Counted from the stretch's first letter, positions 17,312 through 26,155 are shown. The stretch: DNA of 64,000 nt from Heliomarina sp018223035 (GCA_018223035.1 JAAEZD010000023.1:15844-79843); one strand, 5' to 3'. The notes: generated by a model from the letters alone, not told the origin. Program-made: numbers and translations.

Positions 17312-18133
17312 TCAGCGCCGACCTGTATCCGCTTTGGAACTGTCCTTTTCCGACCGGATCAGCGCCTCAAGTTCGGCAAGGCGGGCCAGAACCTCGTCCC
17401 GGTAAAGGTCGGTCTTTTCGCTATCTTCCTCATGATGCGCGTCCTGCATCGAGTTCACGATCAGGCCGACCAAAAGGTTCACCACCGCAAAGGTCGTCAC
17501 GATAATAAACGGGACAAAAAACAACCACGCATGCTGATACTGCTCCATCACGGGCCGCACGATCCCCATCGACCAGCTCTCCAGAGTCATGATCTGGAAC
17601 AGGGTGTAGCCCGACTGGGCCAGCGTTCCGAACCACTCGGGAAAACTGTCGCCGAAAAGCTTGGTCGCCATCACCGACCCGATGTAAAAGATCACCGCCA
17701 TCAGAACGAAAACCGAGGCCATGCCGGGGATCGCCTTGAACAGACCCTCGACCACCCGCCGCAACGACGGCGCCATCGAGATCACGCGCAGCAGTCGCAG
17801 GATGCGCAGGGCACGCAGCACGCTCAGCCCCTGTGCCGCCGGGATCAGCGAAATCGCGACGATGACAAAGTCGAAAACGCTCCACCCGCGCCGGAAAAAC
17901 CCGAGACCCCGGCCAAAGAACTTAAGACCGATTTCCACGACAAAGATGACAAGGCAGATACGATCCAACAGCTTGATCAACGGCCCGACCCGCTGCATGG
18001 CGGTGTCAGAGGTTTCGAGGCCAAGTATGCCCGCATTGAACAGGATCACGAACAGGATAAAGTTCTGAAACGCGCGACTGTCGGTGAATTGCGCGGCGCG
18101 CTCACGCAGAGTGGGACGGGAAAAATCGGTCAT
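17312..18133 (-). CDS. Bacterial voltage-gated sodium channel (NaChBac family)
   Basis: A 273-residue one-domain, six-helix ion channel. S4 carries arginines every third residue (R107, R110, R113, R116 in LRALRILRLLR). The pore has the selectivity filter TLESWSM (183-189), the LESW signature of NaChBac-type sodium channels. The C-terminal tail (about 240-262) is a heptad-like coiled coil that normally holds the tetramer. I chose ATG 18133 (MTDFSRP) rather than an upstream start whose extra residues are Arg/Lys-rich and unlike the family. Known members serve sodium homeostasis, motility and pH response in marine bacteria. Confidence 0.93.
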   Translation of the reverse strand: MTDFSRPTLRERAAQFTDSRAFQNFILFVILFNAGILGLETSDTAMQRVGPLIKLLDRICLVIFVVEIGLKFFGRGLGFFRRGWSVFDFVIVAISLIPAAQGLSVLRALRILRLLRVISMAPSLRRVVEGLFKAIPGMASVFVLMAVIFYIGSVMATKLFGDSFPEWFGTLAQSGYTLFQIMTLESWSMGIVRPVMEQYQHAWLFFVPFIIVTTFAVVNLLVGLIVNSMQDAHHEEDSEKTDLYRDEVLARLAELEALIRSEKDSSKADTGRR

Positions 18134-18379
18134 GCCTGATCTTGTCTTTCGGTGTCTTCTGCAACGGGAAGCTTTCGGTCGCCCGATACACAAGATGAGC
18201 TGACAAGACCATGATCCTTAAGGGTCTGTACCCGCCGATCGGCATAAAATCTTCGTTTACGCCCCTATACTCTTACATACCGGGCATTCGCCGCACGCCC
18301 TTGAACGTCACCGCCCCCTGTGCTGTTCTGAAGCCACGGGGCGCGCGCAACATGCTGCCCCGGGAAAAGGCAGGTCATC

Positions 18380-18694
18380 ATGCTTGAAATCAGCACCGGA
18401 AAAGTCGTCAGGGTCATCGCGCTCACCCGGGAATACGGCCCCGACAGCGTCAAGCTCGCGGATTACATCTCGGGCCTGAACGATGACGAGAAACTGAACC
18501 TCGTCGCCCTGATGTGGATCGGGCGCGGTTCGTTCGAACCCGAGGAACTGGAGGAGGCCAAGGAAGAGGCCCGGCTCGAAGCCTCCGCCCCGACCGAACG
18601 CTACCTCTCGGGCATCCCGAGCCTAGCCGAACATCTAGAAGACGCGCTCGACAAGCTTGGCATCGACGTCACCGACGAAGAAGACGACCTTTGA
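18380..18694 (+). CDS. DUF3775 domain-containing protein
   Basis: A 104-residue acidic cytosolic protein: an N-terminal helical region (MLEISTGKVVRVIAL), ADYISGLNDDEKLNLVALMWIGRG in the middle and a Glu-rich stretch, ending in PSLAEHLEDALDKLGIDV. The pattern matches the DUF3775 family of small alphaproteobacterial proteins, which has no established function. AAAGGCAGG is a good ribosome-binding site. It is convergent with the next gene, 6 bp apart. Confidence 0.75.
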   Translation: MLEISTGKVVRVIALTREYGPDSVKLADYISGLNDDEKLNLVALMWIGRGSFEPEELEEAKEEARLEASAPTERYLSGIPSLAEHLEDALDKLGIDVTDEEDDL

Positions 18695-18700
18695 CCCGGC

Positions 18701-19702
18701 TTACAGCCCCAGCGGAAAGTTGACGTTAAACAGGAACGTGTCGCCGGGAATGCGGTTTCTGGCGTCGAACTCGTGGAAGAATCGCGCTTCGAAACTGACC
18801 GGGATGCCGCTGATCTCGGCGGTATAGGCGATGGCGGGACCAATAGCCGAAACTTGCCCCTCGAAATCGCCAAGCACGGCGCCGCTGCCGCTGTCGCCAT
18901 TGATCTGTTCGTAGTAATAGCCCTGAAGCCCCGCGGACAAGCCATTGGCAAAGGTCTTCATCACCGCCGCTTCAAGGTGGAACTCGTCGCCCGAGTGATA
19001 ATCGGTATCGTCGTTATTCCCGTTAAAGGTAACGCCCAGCGCCAGATCCGCCTGCCAGCCGCTGGCCGGATCAATCCATGTGAGCGCGCCAGTGATATCC
19101 GTGGCCCAGCGGTTAAACGCGACGTTGGCCACCCGCGACGCATCGTATTCGCCGACCGGGACGTTCACCAGCACGTTCAGCGAACTGAACCACGGTCCCG
19201 CGCCCCAGCCAAGGCCGCCACCCAGCACCGGGTCGCCGATCACGGTATTGTCGTCACTGACCGCGCCCGACAAAACCCCTCCACCCGGTCCGGTCACAAT
19301 TCCCGACGCGGAAACCGACTTGTTCCCAACCGGCAGAACCGCAAGGAAATAGGGGCGTCCGCACATGACCGGCGCCATGTCAGGTGCCCAGATCACCGTC
19401 GACAAAGATACGAAGGCCGAGGCGTCGAAATCCAGCAACAGATTACCGTTGGCGCCAGTGACATTCGTGGTCGAGTTGCCATCGAAACCATAGAACTGCT
19501 GCATGAAATAGGTGCCGGGCGGTGGCACCGCCCCGCCCATCGTGGTCCGTGACCCGAGAATATAGAACCCGGCCCCGCCTTCGACCGCGGCAGCCCGTTC
19601 GGGCGCCAAGGCGGCCGCGGCAAGCGCGCCGCAAAGGCCCAGCACCCAAAGCCCGGACCCGACACGCACAGGCAGATGAAATTGGTTGTTCGTGACAGAC
19701 AT
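18701..19702 (-). CDS. Outer-membrane SphA/MetA-type transporter-like protein
   Basis: With ATG 19702 (MSVTNNQF, GGGAG upstream) the product has 333 residues and a signal peptide ending near PERAAAVEGG. The mature part has alternating beta-strand segments (GGGLGWGAGPWFSSLNVLVNVPVGEYD, split here into GGGLGWGAGPW and VNVPVGEYD; SFEARFFHEFDARNR near the end) typical of the phenol-degradation MetA-like outer-membrane barrel family. It may admit hydrophobic substrates, but no degradation operon is nearby. It is divergent from the OmpV-like gene on the right. Confidence 0.75.
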   Translation of the reverse strand: MSVTNNQFHLPVRVGSGLWVLGLCGALAAAALAPERAAAVEGGAGFYILGSRTTMGGAVPPPGTYFMQQFYGFDGNSTTNVTGANGNLLLDFDASAFVSLSTVIWAPDMAPVMCGRPYFLAVLPVGNKSVSASGIVTGPGGGVLSGAVSDDNTVIGDPVLGGGLGWGAGPWFSSLNVLVNVPVGEYDASRVANVAFNRWATDITGALTWIDPASGWQADLALGVTFNGNNDDTDYHSGDEFHLEAAVMKTFANGLSAGLQGYYYEQINGDSGSGAVLGDFEGQVSAIGPAIAYTAEISGIPVSFEARFFHEFDARNRIPGDTFLFNVNFPLGL

Positions 19703-19886
19703 TTTTAACTCCCACTCCACATGGTGAACCTGCTGCCCGCACCAGACCGACAACCGCGCAGCATGACGTTGAACAAGCGCATTGAACCCCACATGCACTC
19801 AACCTAGAATTGTACACGTATCCCCGACATCCGGCAATCTTTATGAACCACCCGCCCCCGCAAACCGCCTCGCTGAAAAGGTTTTC

Positions 19887-20708
19887 ATGAGCACCTCATC
19901 CAACCGCCGCAAGGCTTGTGCCACATGTACCGTTATCGGCACTCTAGCCCTCGCCCTTGCGGCAACGCTTTGCCTGACCAAAGCCGCCCATGCCGAGGGA
20001 AACGGGATCGACGTACCCGGCTTTCCCCAGTTCTTCGCGCTCGGCATCGGGGCGGGGCCACGCTATGCAGGTGCCGATGACAACACATGGGCCATCGCCC
20101 CCGCCGGACGGCTGAATTTCGGCGAAAGATATGTCAGCCTCGAGGCAAACTACCTCAGCATCAATCTGCTCGACCATCCGAACTGGCGCATCGGCCCCGC
20201 CGGTATCCTGCGCTTTGGCCGCTCGGATGCGGAAAGCGGTCTTTCCGATATCTCCATGTCCCTCGATCTAGGCGGCTTTGTCGCCTTTGAAACCAGCGCC
20301 GATGACCCAAGGAACCGCTGGCGACTTGCCGGGGGTATCCTTCAGGACGTCACCGGCGTGCATGACGGCCATGTCGCCGATGCCAGCATCCGCCGCTGGC
20401 TGCCTGCGGGCCGGTACGGGGCACTCGGTCTCGGGCTGGCTGCAAGCTGGGGGTCGGGCCAGTACATGAATACCTATTTCGGCGTCGACGCCGCCGATGC
20501 CGCCCTGACCGGGATCGGTGAGTTCCTGCCCGGCGCCGGCTGGCGAGACATCCGCGCGTCGATCTACTTTGTACAGCCCGTCAGCACCGAATGGGCAGTC
20601 GGGGCGGGCCTCCTTTACAGCCGCCTGATCGACGATGCCGTCAGCAGCCCCGCAACCGAATCCGAAGGTCAGCTTTTCTTCGGGATCGGTGTCGCACGTG
20701 CGTGGTGA
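19887..20708 (+). CDS. MipA/OmpV family outer-membrane protein
   Basis: With ATG 19887 the product has 273 residues. The signal peptide is residues 1-33, ending at AAHAEG. The mature part shows OmpV/MipA features: GIGAGPRYAGADD near the start, repeated amphipathic strands, and a C-terminal ATESEGQLFFGIGVARAW ending in an aromatic residue as barrels do. Family members include the MltA-interacting scaffold MipA and porin-like proteins; the role here is undetermined. It is divergently oriented to the preceding barrel gene. Confidence 0.82.
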   Translation: MSTSSNRRKACATCTVIGTLALALAATLCLTKAAHAEGNGIDVPGFPQFFALGIGAGPRYAGADDNTWAIAPAGRLNFGERYVSLEANYLSINLLDHPNWRIGPAGILRFGRSDAESGLSDISMSLDLGGFVAFETSADDPRNRWRLAGGILQDVTGVHDGHVADASIRRWLPAGRYGALGLGLAASWGSGQYMNTYFGVDAADAALTGIGEFLPGAGWRDIRASIYFVQPVSTEWAVGAGLLYSRLIDDAVSSPATESEGQLFFGIGVARAW

Positions 20709-20843
20709 CAGCGGAGCCGGTTTCGCTAAACTGTCGGATCGCAAGCGCAAATCCCGCCCAAGTTGCTCAAGTCAAGCCGGAATTACCTAAAGTTGTAATT
20801 TTCGGCGGAATTTGGTATGCTGAAAGAGTATTTGGAGGGAATC

Positions 20844-20966
20844 ATGAAGAAATTTTCTATCGCATTGTTCGTGGTTACCGTTCTTGCTGCAGCGTCAATT
20901 ACAGTCGCAGGCGGGGGCGCTCAGGCGGGGAATCCGTGTAATCCAAAACAGCAGAAATGCGGATGA
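20844..20966 (+). CDS. Small secreted two-cysteine peptide (40 residues)
   Basis: This short gene has an excellent ribosome-binding site (GGAGGG, five bases before ATG 20844) and stops at 20966. The product starts MKKFSIALFVVTVLAAAS, a textbook signal peptide with a likely cleavage after GGAQA. That leaves only about 12 residues, GNPCNPKQQKCG, with two cysteines that could form a disulfide loop. It lies 54 bp before the 1066-residue membrane/solute-binding gene on the same strand. I do not recognise a family. It could be a signalling peptide, a ligand for the neighbour, or a small envelope factor. Confidence 0.7.
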   Translation: MKKFSIALFVVTVLAAASITVAGGGAQAGNPCNPKQQKCG

Positions 20967-21020
20967 TTGCTGGTTATAATTAGGTTCCCACAGCTATTTC
21001 ATCGCGGTGGGGTTGGTTAA

Positions 21021-24000
21021 ATGGAAAACGCTTTCAGGGACATCTGGCCCGAAGGGCTTGTTCCTTCTTTGTGGAATGACAATCTTCTCAAGAATGAACT
21101 CGCGCCGGATGTCCCTTTTTCTGGCCTGACTTTTAATTGGGATTTCGTTTTCGCATTCATTGCCGGGTCGATCATCATCATGGTCTTTGCCTGGCGGCGG
21201 TTTCGTGAACATTCCTACGATCAGAAATCGCTCGATTACCGGGTGATGCAGCATCTGGCACCGACCGACCTGCGCGCCCGCAGCCCGATGGGACGCGCCT
21301 ATTTCGTCTATGTCTCCTGCATCCTCTTCGTCTATCTCAGCCTCACCTTTTTCGGAGAGCTTATCTTTCACCTGCTCAACATGAGCCCGGTGGCCGGTAT
21401 CCAGATGGACACCAGCAACATCGACCTCGACAATCCAAACTGGCCGCTGACGCTGGCCTTTGGTTTTGCCGGGTTCCTGCCGCTGTTCCGCATTCTGCAA
21501 GTACCCGAGGAATGGCTGCGTATCGCCACGCACCAGCTTGTCGGCATCCCCACAAGGATCGAGGCGCATACGCGCAATTTCATCGCCCGGCTGCAAAGCG
21601 GCGGTTACTACGACAAAACCCCGATGCTGCGGCGCGAAACCAAAGATGGCGTCGAACCGGTGCCCGAAGAGGTGCCCGCCTGGATACACACCCATTTCGG
21701 CGTCACCGAAGACCCGATCAAGTTCTACAACCGGCGTGACGAGATCGAGCTGATGGTGTCATGGCTCAAGGACGAGCGCATCGGCAACTGGCCCGAAACC
21801 GGCATCCGCCAGAAACTCGCCCCCCTGCAGGAAGAGCTGATGGCCGAGGCGATGAGCCTGCTTGGCGAATTCGAAAGCCTCATCGTTCAGGATTACGAGA
21901 AACCCTCGCGCGAAAGCATCGCCCGCCATAAATCCAAGGATACCGATGCGCTCGCCGCGCACCAGCAGATGCTGCGCAAGAAATTCCGCGAAGCCACGGA
22001 AAAGATGGAAAAGCTGCGCGATGAGCTGGCCTCGCTTTTTACCGTCTATGCAGAACGTGACGGCGATTTCGACGCGGTGCTGAACCCCGACCTGCGCAGG
22101 CTTCTGCGCGAAACCTTCCCGGAACTGCACGCCGCGCCGGGGCTGGAGCGCAACCTTGCCTTTTCCGTCTTTCTGCTGGTTGGTGTGGCCTATGCGATTT
22201 TCATCTGGCAGCACATGCACCCCACCCTGACATGGAAGCCGCCAAGCCCGCCGCTGATCTTCTGGACGGCCACGGTCGAGACTCTCAAGACAGCCTCGCT
22301 CTTCCTCTTCCCGATCACAGCCGTCATGTACTGGCGTTTCTTCCTCGTCGATCATCAGGTGCATCGGGGAACAAACGCCCTGCTCAGCCCCCGGCAAAGA
22401 TGGACAAACATGGTGCCGCTGCGCCTCTCCTACCGCATCTTGTCGCAGGTGATCCGGATCATCTGCATCGCGGGCGTGATCGCGCTCCTTGGGCTGGTGG
22501 GCACCGCCTTCCTGTCCTCTGTCGTGATATCCGAGGACAAGCGCGAGCTGTTCTTCAACTTTCTGCGCCAGCCGACACCTTTCGTGCTCTACTACGCCTC
22601 ATACGCCCCGATTGGCGTGGTGCAGGCGCTTTTCGTGGTCTTTGTCGTGGAATGGGCGCGGTCGCCCAAGCCAACCCGGTCCGGCGCGATTATCACCGTC
22701 GCCGTGTTCAACGCGCTGGTGACGGTCGCGCTTTACTACGGGATCACCGCCGCGTGGTCCCTGTCCTGGGACGCGACCGAGCAAGCCTATGCAACCTATT
22801 CCTGCACCGAAAGCGATATGGTCTACGGCGAATACTACCTTTTTGATTTCTTCCGCGGGTCAGCAGCAACCGGCAAGGGATTTACCTCCTGCTTCTACGA
22901 ATATTTCGGTCTCGATTACCTCGTGTACACGCTGCTGCCCTTCCTCGTGGTCTGTTTCGCATGGGCCCGCGCCCATCGCACAACGGAAGCCGTCCCCGAT
23001 AGGAAAACCACCGGTCCCGACGCTGCTCTCGCCGCCAAGGCCGCTGCCGCCGCAGCCCTCGCGCTAAGCCTCGCAAGCCTAGTCCCGGCCCCAGCCGAGG
23101 CAGAATCGCATGACCGCGAACAGCGTATCGACATATTGCTCGGCTTTCGCGAAGATGCCGAGCCGTTCTCCTACCGGATGGAATCCGGCGACGATGACCC
23201 GCAGTACATCGGCTATATCGCCGACCTCTGCCATTACATCTTCAACAGCAGCAAATACGTGGTTCACCAAACCCGGATCACCGCCGATACCCGCATCAGG
23301 CGCCTGAAGGCCCCGCCTCCGGCTGGCGCGCCGCCACGACGTTTCGACCCCGACAACGACGATCCGGACACGGTGGGCGTGGATGTGATCTGCGATCCGA
23401 TCACCGTGCGCTACCAGCGCCCCGCCGGGCTCGAGGAAAGGGACTATGACGGGATCTTCTCGCCCATCGTCTTCACCTCGGGCGTATCCTACCTTGAACG
23501 CGACGGCAGCGGCAGCGCACTTGGCCCCACCTATCTCGGATTCATCAAGGACACGACCTCCGAGGAAATTGTCCGGCAGGCCTGCGAAATCGACCTTTTC
23601 GATGTCCGGAACCGCAGCGACCCACAGGGAAATTCGATCGACCCCTGCGCCGGGATATCCGACTCCGATCCGGCCAACCCGGTGGCCGATTGCGCAAGCC
23701 GGTCCGAGAAAACCCTCGGCCCGCCTGAACCGGTTGACCCGCATTACGTCTTCTGCGCGATGAGCCTGCACAACGATGCGATCAGCTGGTTCTGCAGCGA
23801 ACGCGAAGGCCGGCCGCACCGGATCTACTTTGGCGACCGCGACATCATCGTGGCCAAGCTCCGCGCGTGGAGACGCTCGGGACGGCCCTGCCCCGGCAGC
23901 GAAATCCGGGTCAAGGACAAGGCTTATTCCTATGAGCCCTACGCCCTGCTGGTATCAAAGAACGATCCCGACCTGATCCAGCACGTGCAGCAGCGCATCT

Positions 24001-24221
24001 ACGAATTCTTCTCGCACAGCACCAAGGCCAAGGGCCTGTTCGAGACCTATTTTCCCGGCCAGCGCTTCTCGCGCCCGCTTGCCTATCTCTTTCTGCTGAA
24101 CGCGGTGGATCAGGAATACCACTATTCCAGCCCCGACCGTTTCTCGTCGTCACAGGGGCAGAAGACACCGCCCGTCAAGGGCCAACCGCCTGAAGACGCG
24201 AATGAAATCGCTAATCAATAG
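21021..24221 (+). CDS. Multi-pass membrane protein fused to a periplasmic solute-binding domain
   Basis: A 1066-residue protein I cannot place in a named family. Helices appear at about 41-58, 92-116, 141-158, 379-397, 411-441, 473-503, 520-545, 553-580 and 631-650. Between the third and fourth lies a cytosolic region with a charged coiled coil (about 310-345). Residues 668-694 look like an internal signal peptide (alanine/leucine-rich, ending PAPAEA). After it comes a type-3 solute-binding-like domain: IDILLGFREDAEPFSYRM, YIGYIADLCHYIF, and VDVICDPITVRYQR. This domain would face the periplasm and sense amino acids or a peptide. It is not a normal transporter, as it lacks an ABC module. Probably co-transcribed with the small peptide gene. 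Confidence 0.75.
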   Translation: MENAFRDIWPEGLVPSLWNDNLLKNELAPDVPFSGLTFNWDFVFAFIAGSIIIMVFAWRRFREHSYDQKSLDYRVMQHLAPTDLRARSPMGRAYFVYVSCILFVYLSLTFFGELIFHLLNMSPVAGIQMDTSNIDLDNPNWPLTLAFGFAGFLPLFRILQVPEEWLRIATHQLVGIPTRIEAHTRNFIARLQSGGYYDKTPMLRRETKDGVEPVPEEVPAWIHTHFGVTEDPIKFYNRRDEIELMVSWLKDERIGNWPETGIRQKLAPLQEELMAEAMSLLGEFESLIVQDYEKPSRESIARHKSKDTDALAAHQQMLRKKFREATEKMEKLRDELASLFTVYAERDGDFDAVLNPDLRRLLRETFPELHAAPGLERNLAFSVFLLVGVAYAIFIWQHMHPTLTWKPPSPPLIFWTATVETLKTASLFLFPITAVMYWRFFLVDHQVHRGTNALLSPRQRWTNMVPLRLSYRILSQVIRIICIAGVIALLGLVGTAFLSSVVISEDKRELFFNFLRQPTPFVLYYASYAPIGVVQALFVVFVVEWARSPKPTRSGAIITVAVFNALVTVALYYGITAAWSLSWDATEQAYATYSCTESDMVYGEYYLFDFFRGSAATGKGFTSCFYEYFGLDYLVYTLLPFLVVCFAWARAHRTTEAVPDRKTTGPDAALAAKAAAAAALALSLASLVPAPAEAESHDREQRIDILLGFREDAEPFSYRMESGDDDPQYIGYIADLCHYIFNSSKYVVHQTRITADTRIRRLKAPPPAGAPPRRFDPDNDDPDTVGVDVICDPITVRYQRPAGLEERDYDGIFSPIVFTSGVSYLERDGSGSALGPTYLGFIKDTTSEEIVRQACEIDLFDVRNRSDPQGNSIDPCAGISDSDPANPVADCASRSEKTLGPPEPVDPHYVFCAMSLHNDAISWFCSEREGRPHRIYFGDRDIIVAKLRAWRRSGRPCPGSEIRVKDKAYSYEPYALLVSKNDPDLIQHVQQRIYEFFSHSTKAKGLFETYFPGQRFSRPLAYLFLLNAVDQEYHYSSPDRFSSSQGQKTPPVKGQPPEDANEIANQ

Positions 24222-24314
24222 CTTTTCGGCCTCTGCTCAAGAGAGGCGCAAATAATTCCTGACATATTCTTGACAAAAATAGTCAGAATCGGTAGCCGAT
24301 GAGCAGCTAGGCAC

Positions 24315-24400
24315 GGACCCCGCAAAGCGGCGGTCCAGCCGCGCGACCCAGATGGTCGCGACAGGAACCCAGCCCGTTTAGTAAAGCCTCGCAACGCGAG
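24315..24400 (+). promoter_or_regulatory. Structured 5' leader with three hairpins
   Basis: Between the previous gene and ATG 24476 three stable hairpins follow each other: 24315-24336 (nine pairs with one bulge, AAA loop), 24342-24360 (CGCGACC / GGTCGCG, perfect, 5-base loop) and 24388-24400 (CTCGC / GCGAG). A TTGACA box at 24270 may be the -35 of the promoter, although no good -10 follows. This could be a regulatory leader or a small RNA. Confidence 0.5.
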
Positions 24401-24475
24401 CAAAACAGGTTTTCGGTCCGTTCCCGTCGCTGGCACTTTCCCACCGATCAGGGCGCTGACCGTACAGGAGACGCC

Positions 24476-25420
24476 ATGACCATTACCATTACCACCGGCA
24501 ACGACAGCGTTACCGATTTTCTCGCATATCTCGATACCTTCGATGCCGCATTCACCCCGGCAGGACGAGGCACCTTTTCGGACGGTCTTCAGGGCGATTA
24601 CGCGGGCGCGGAATCCGACATCACGGGTACCGCCGACCCGACCTCGCAGGCCTATATCCTGCGCGGAGAGATCGTCTACAGCATGACCACCCACACCCTG
24701 TCCGGCCCGGTCAGCGGCGTCGACCTCGGCTATGGCGCGACGCTCTCGAACGGCGCACTTGCGCTCGCCCAGAGCGACTACAGCGTCTCTTTCGATCCTG
24801 AAATCAGCAACGAAGACGACGCCCATGACATGATCTACGGCTTCTTCGGCATGTCCGACGATGGCTCGGACCGGTCCGACTTCCTCGCCAGCTACATCAA
24901 GACGGACAGCATCGACTTTACCGGTGCGAATGGCGATGACAGCTTCAAGGGCTACCGTTTCGACGACACCCTGTCCGGTAAGCGCGGCGATGATGTGCTC
25001 AAGGGCGGTGCTGGCGACGACGTGCTCAAGGGTGGCCGCAACAGTGATACGCTCAAGGGCAACAAGGGCGACGATACGCTCGAGGGCGGTAACGGCCACG
25101 ACACCCTGATCGGTGGCAAAGGCGCCGACACGCTGATCGGCGGCAAGGGCAAGGACGTTCTGACTGGTGGCAAGGGGCGTGACACCTTTGTCTTCGAGGA
25201 CAACATCGGAAAGGACAAGATCACCGATTTCACCTCGGGCCGCGACAGCCTCGACTTCTCGAACTTCGACGGCGAGGCCACCAGCTTTGACGAATTCCTT
25301 TCCGCCGCCGTCGAGCGTGGCAACAAGGTCGTCTATGACTTTGGCGATGATGGCGACAACCTGATCGTCCTGCTCGACACCAGCCTCGATGACCTGTCGG
25401 CGAACGACTTCATCTTCTGA
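24476..25420 (+). CDS. HasA-like hemophore domain fused to RTX repeats
   Basis: A 314-residue protein without a signal peptide. Residues 10-150 resemble the heme-acquisition protein HasA (SVTDFLAYLDTF, GEIVYSMTTHTLSG, HDMIYGFFG). Y68 and H73 line up with the heme-ligand Tyr75 and its partner His83 of Serratia HasA, with a loop shorter by three; the His32 ligand has no counterpart, since no histidine precedes residue 73. Residues of about 150-235 are GGxGxD calcium-binding repeats. The tail SLDDLSANDFIF fits type I secretion. It should be exported to capture heme or a related ligand. CAGGAG precedes the ATG. No HasR receptor or exporter is present here. Confidence 0.8.
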   Translation: MTITITTGNDSVTDFLAYLDTFDAAFTPAGRGTFSDGLQGDYAGAESDITGTADPTSQAYILRGEIVYSMTTHTLSGPVSGVDLGYGATLSNGALALAQSDYSVSFDPEISNEDDAHDMIYGFFGMSDDGSDRSDFLASYIKTDSIDFTGANGDDSFKGYRFDDTLSGKRGDDVLKGGAGDDVLKGGRNSDTLKGNKGDDTLEGGNGHDTLIGGKGADTLIGGKGKDVLTGGKGRDTFVFEDNIGKDKITDFTSGRDSLDFSNFDGEATSFDEFLSAAVERGNKVVYDFGDDGDNLIVLLDTSLDDLSANDFIF

Positions 25421-25432
25421 TACATGAAAACC

Positions 25433-25461
25433 GGAAAGGGCAGCACGCGGCTGTCCTTTCC
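25433..25461. terminator. Bidirectional terminator between HasA-RTX and TetR genes
   Basis: A 12-bp stem (GGAAAGGGCAGC / GCTGTCCTTTCC, one G-U pair) with a 5-base loop lies between the convergent stops at 25420 and 25463. Short T runs follow on both strands. Confidence 0.8.
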
Positions 25462-25462
25462 T

Positions 25463-26155
25463 TTACCCCGCACGCTTTTCGTAGGCGCGCAGGAACATCG
25501 CCACAGCCGATTGCACATGTGTCTCTATCTCGGCGGTTGACGGCGGGGTTTCCCGTTTCCCGAACAGTCTTGCCCGCCAGATCCCCGCACAGACCAGCTC
25601 CGAGAACTGGCTCGCGGCAAGGTCGATATCCGGAATATCCACCCGTCCAGCGGCACTCTCGCGTTCCAGCAGTTCGGCAAGCGATGCATTGTTCCGCCGC
25701 GCCGCCACATCGTAGAAACGCGCCCCGACTTCGGGCATCCGCTCGACAATCCCGGCCACGATCCGCTGCGACCGGATCACCCGGTCCGAGCACAGGACCT
25801 CGACCATGAGCCGCCCGAAAAGCACCAGTTTCTCGCGCAACGGCAGATCCTGCTTCAGCAGGGCTTCGATACCCTCGAACATCCGGTCACGTTCTTCCGC
25901 GACCAGCGCCTCGAAAAGATCCACCTTGTCCGTGAAATAGACATAGAGCGTGCCCTTGGACACGCCCGCCGCACGACAGACCTCGTTCATGCTTGTCGCG
26001 TCGAACCCGTTTTCCATAAAGCACTGCATCGCGCCCTTCAGGATCTGGCCCCGTTTGGCCGGGTCCTCTCCTGCCGCATGGCGACGATAGCGGGTCTTCA
26101 CCTTGCCCGCTGCATCACCCTCGCAACGGGATGTGTTTGCCGGTTTCTCCGCCAT
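25463..26155 (-). CDS. TetR/AcrR family transcriptional regulator
   Basis: From ATG 26155 (MAEKPANT) the product has 230 residues. The helix-turn-helix is at about 33-75: RGQILKGAMQCFMENGFDATSMNEVCRAAGVSKGTLYVYFTDK, where VSKGTLYVYF is the recognition helix. The C-terminal ligand-binding domain (about 95-225) resembles TetR_C-type all-helical domains. A longer reading frame would start inside the CocE gene and is not credible. It lies 83 bp from the hydrolase gene on the same strand, which could be a target. Inducer unknown. Confidence 0.92.
   Translation of the reverse strand: MAEKPANTSRCEGDAAGKVKTRYRRHAAGEDPAKRGQILKGAMQCFMENGFDATSMNEVCRAAGVSKGTLYVYFTDKVDLFEALVAEERDRMFEGIEALLKQDLPLREKLVLFGRLMVEVLCSDRVIRSQRIVAGIVERMPEVGARFYDVAARRNNASLAELLERESAAGRVDIPDIDLAASQFSELVCAGIWRARLFGKRETPPSTAEIETHVQSAVAMFLRAYEKRAG

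Noticed and set aside
24270..24298. TTGACA -35 with a -10 before the HasA-RTX gene
   Set aside because: The -35 is perfect but the expected -10 position (TAGCCG) is weak, so it is mentioned with the leader and not listed as a promoter.
24215..25099. A 294-codon leftward open frame opposite the HasA-RTX gene
   Set aside because: It is rich in repeated Val/Ala/Ile blocks that are simply the antisense of the RTX and leader sequence. The rightward frame has a good start, clear domains and a secretion tail.
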